From Acanthaster planci (taxonomy: Eukaryota > Echinodermata > Asteroidea > Valvatida > Acanthasteridae): 28,830 nt of DNA. Below the pieces are notes generated by a model. The model was not told the DNA's origin and ran no database searches. It saw only the letters and a list, made by a program, of their open reading frames with translations. Below are positions 27,385 to 28,830 of the stretch, in pieces. How positions within the stretch are numbered: position 1 is the stretch's first letter; each line of letters begins with the position of its first letter. The position numbers and the translations under genes are program-made. Where the stretch lies: NCBI RefSeq assembly GCF_001949145.1, contig NW_019091365.1, positions 1,470,023 through 1,498,852 on the forward strand. The letters are read 5' to 3'.

Positions 27385-28830
27385 GTGTTGTTTGTGGCGC
27401 AATTTGGGAACACGTCCTTGTTGTATTCCAATATATAAATTCAGTCCCAATTGTAAAGTATTTTTCAAACATCATTGTTCTTTCACAGTTGTTCGTGGCG
27501 CATGGTGGAAGTGCCAGAAAATGGGTTCAATCGCTAGTACAGACAACGTTTGAATTTCAATTTTTAAATTCAAACTTAAGGGTTGAGTATTAAAAAAAAT
27601 CGGTGTCCTTTCAGAGATGTGTGTGGTTCTATGTGCTCGAAATTGTGGGGTGCTGGGCTCGAAACTCGGAGTGACTCTTTTTTCTAAATTTTGATTTATA
27701 AACTAAAACCTAAAGGATTAAGTATAAAACGATAATTGGAGTTCCTTCACAGATGTTTGTAGACCACTGCGGAAGTGCTGTGCTCGAAAATGTGGGAAGG
27801 TGGGCTCGAATTCCGAAGAGTCCTCTTTTTTTCTGTTTCAATTTATAAACTCCGATCTAAGGGGTGAATATATAGAAACAATGAGAGCTCTTTCAGAGAT
27901 ATTTGTGGCTCATTGTGAAAGTGTCGGATGCTGGGTTGGAGAGACTCCTTTTTCAATTTCTAGTTGTAAATGTAAACAAAAGAGTTTAAAAAAAAAGGTA
28001 GTGTTCTTCAGAGATATTTTTGGCTCTGTGAGAAAGTGTCGTGCCCCAGAGTAGGGGTGCAGGGTTCGAATCCCGGTAGAGACGCCTTTTTAAATTTCAA
28101 TTTGAAGTTGTATATCTAAACCTAAGGGTGAATTTTTTTTTTAAAGGCAGTCTTCTTTAGAGATGTTTGTAGCTCTGTGGGAAAGGTTTGTGCTCCAAAG
28201 TAAGGGGTGGCAGGGTAGATATGGGTCGATACCGGGTCGAATCCCGGTAGATATACCTTATTAAATTTCAATTTGAAGTTGTAAATGTAAACCCAAGGGT
28301 TAAGATTTTTAAAAAGTAGTGTTCTTCAGAGATGTTTGTGGTTCTGTGGGAAAGTGTCGTGCTCCAAATTACGGGGTGCAAGGTTTGAATCCCGGTAGAG
28401 ATGCCTTTTTAAATTTCAATATGAAGTTGGAAATGTGATCCTAAGGGTTAAGTTTTAAAAAAAAAGGAAGAATTCTTCAGAGATGTTTGTGGCTCTGAGG
28501 GAAAGTGTCGTGCTCCAAATTACGGGGTGCAGGGTTCGAATCTCGGTAAAGATGCCTTTTTTGAATTTCAATTTGAAGTTGGAAATGTGATCCTAAGGGT
28601 TAAGTTTTAAAAAAAAGGAAGTGTTCATCAGAGATGTTTGTGGCTCTCGGGGAAAGTGTTGTGCTCCAAAGTAAAGGATGCAGGGTTCGAATCCCGGTAG
28701 AGATGCCTTTTTGAATTTCAATTTGAAGTTGGAAATGTGATCCTAAGGGTTAAGTTTAAAAAAAAGAAAGAATTCTTCAGAGATGTTTGTGGTTCCGAGG
28801 GAAAGTGTCGTGCTCCAAAGTAAGGGGTGC
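27385..28830 (+). repeat. Tandem array of ~150-bp tRNA-like units
   Basis: About eleven units, with TTTGTGGCTCTGTGGGAAAG-type starts near 27391, 27491, 27621, 27755, 27901, 28017, 28165, 28335, 28485, 28635 and 28785. Each later unit contains an A-box-like TGGCTCTGTGGG, then GTGTCGTGCTCCAAA, then a B-box GGTTCGAATCC (28063, 28234, 28382, 28533, 28684), then GGTAGAGATGCC. An AT-rich spacer (TTTCAATTTGAAGTTG ... CCTAAGGGTTAAGTTT plus an A run) completes the unit. The T-arm is well preserved (CAGGG/TTCGAAT/CCCGG). The 5' flank AGAGATG repeats rather than complements the 3' AGAGATG, so no proper acceptor stem forms. It is best read as a tRNA-derived sequence amplified as a satellite, not as functional tRNA genes. 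Confidence 0.75.

Noticed and set aside
28017-28830. Functional tRNA genes in the terminal array
   Set aside because: The T-arm is tRNA-like, but the acceptor stem does not pair and no clear anticodon stem forms.
1-28830. CRISPR array or bacterial operon
   Set aside because: Introns, THAP domain and SINE/MITE content show animal DNA; the tandem arrays have no spacer-repeat structure of CRISPR type.

Overview
This is eukaryotic DNA from an animal. It carries a gene split into about 23 exons with GT-AG introns, AT-rich introns full of small non-autonomous transposons, and no bacterial-style operons. The style fits an invertebrate deuterostome (amphioxus, hemichordate or echinoderm) or a lophotrochozoan: short coding exons, introns of 0.2-2 kb, many foldback MITEs, tRNA-derived SINEs and a THAP-type DNA-transposon protein. 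I cannot name the species.

Region 1 (about 180-16760, + strand) is the 3' part of one very large gene. I read 23 exons (21 firm, 2 tentative), all joining in phase except the first junction. They encode about 1,050 residues that end at a stop at 16128-16130. The protein looks like the C-terminal third of ZZEF1 (ZZ-type zinc finger and EF-hand protein 1). The supporting features are a GFPEVLC...TRKKKQVKDYKLV block, an acidic/serine-rich linker and a CUB-like segment (FDERCSTESECDIL ... SDRSNNDWGYKFTV), followed by a helical tail. The N-terminal EF-hand, DOC and ZZ modules would lie upstream of the window. One intron uses a GC-AG donor. One junction (336/1337) is out of phase unless a very small exon lies between.

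The introns of this gene hold a TTAA-flanked piggyBac-like MITE (499-1074), a tRNA-headed SINE with a MIR/L2-like tail (about 1860-2064, minus strand), a ~140-bp tandem repeat (2768-3225), and several palindromic MITEs (5115-5270, 8093-8207, 8361-8475, 11120-11327).

Region 2 (16760-24580) is intergenic and repeat-bearing. It contains a minus-strand two-exon THAP-domain gene (20938 down to 19600), which looks like a truncated THAP/DDE transposase. It also holds a third copy of the 115-bp palindromic MITE (17127-17242) and another foldback element (21309-21453).

Region 3 (24590-26400) is a diverged three-copy array of ~600-bp units, themselves built from short self-complementary motifs of the type CGTTTTTCG/CGAAAAACG.

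Region 4 (27390 to the window end) is a tandem array of about eleven ~150-bp units. The units carry tRNA-like pol III A-box and B-box sequences. The units at the right-hand end are nearly identical and the left-hand ones are decayed, so the array continues past the window. This array and the foldback satellite are the least ordinary structures here.
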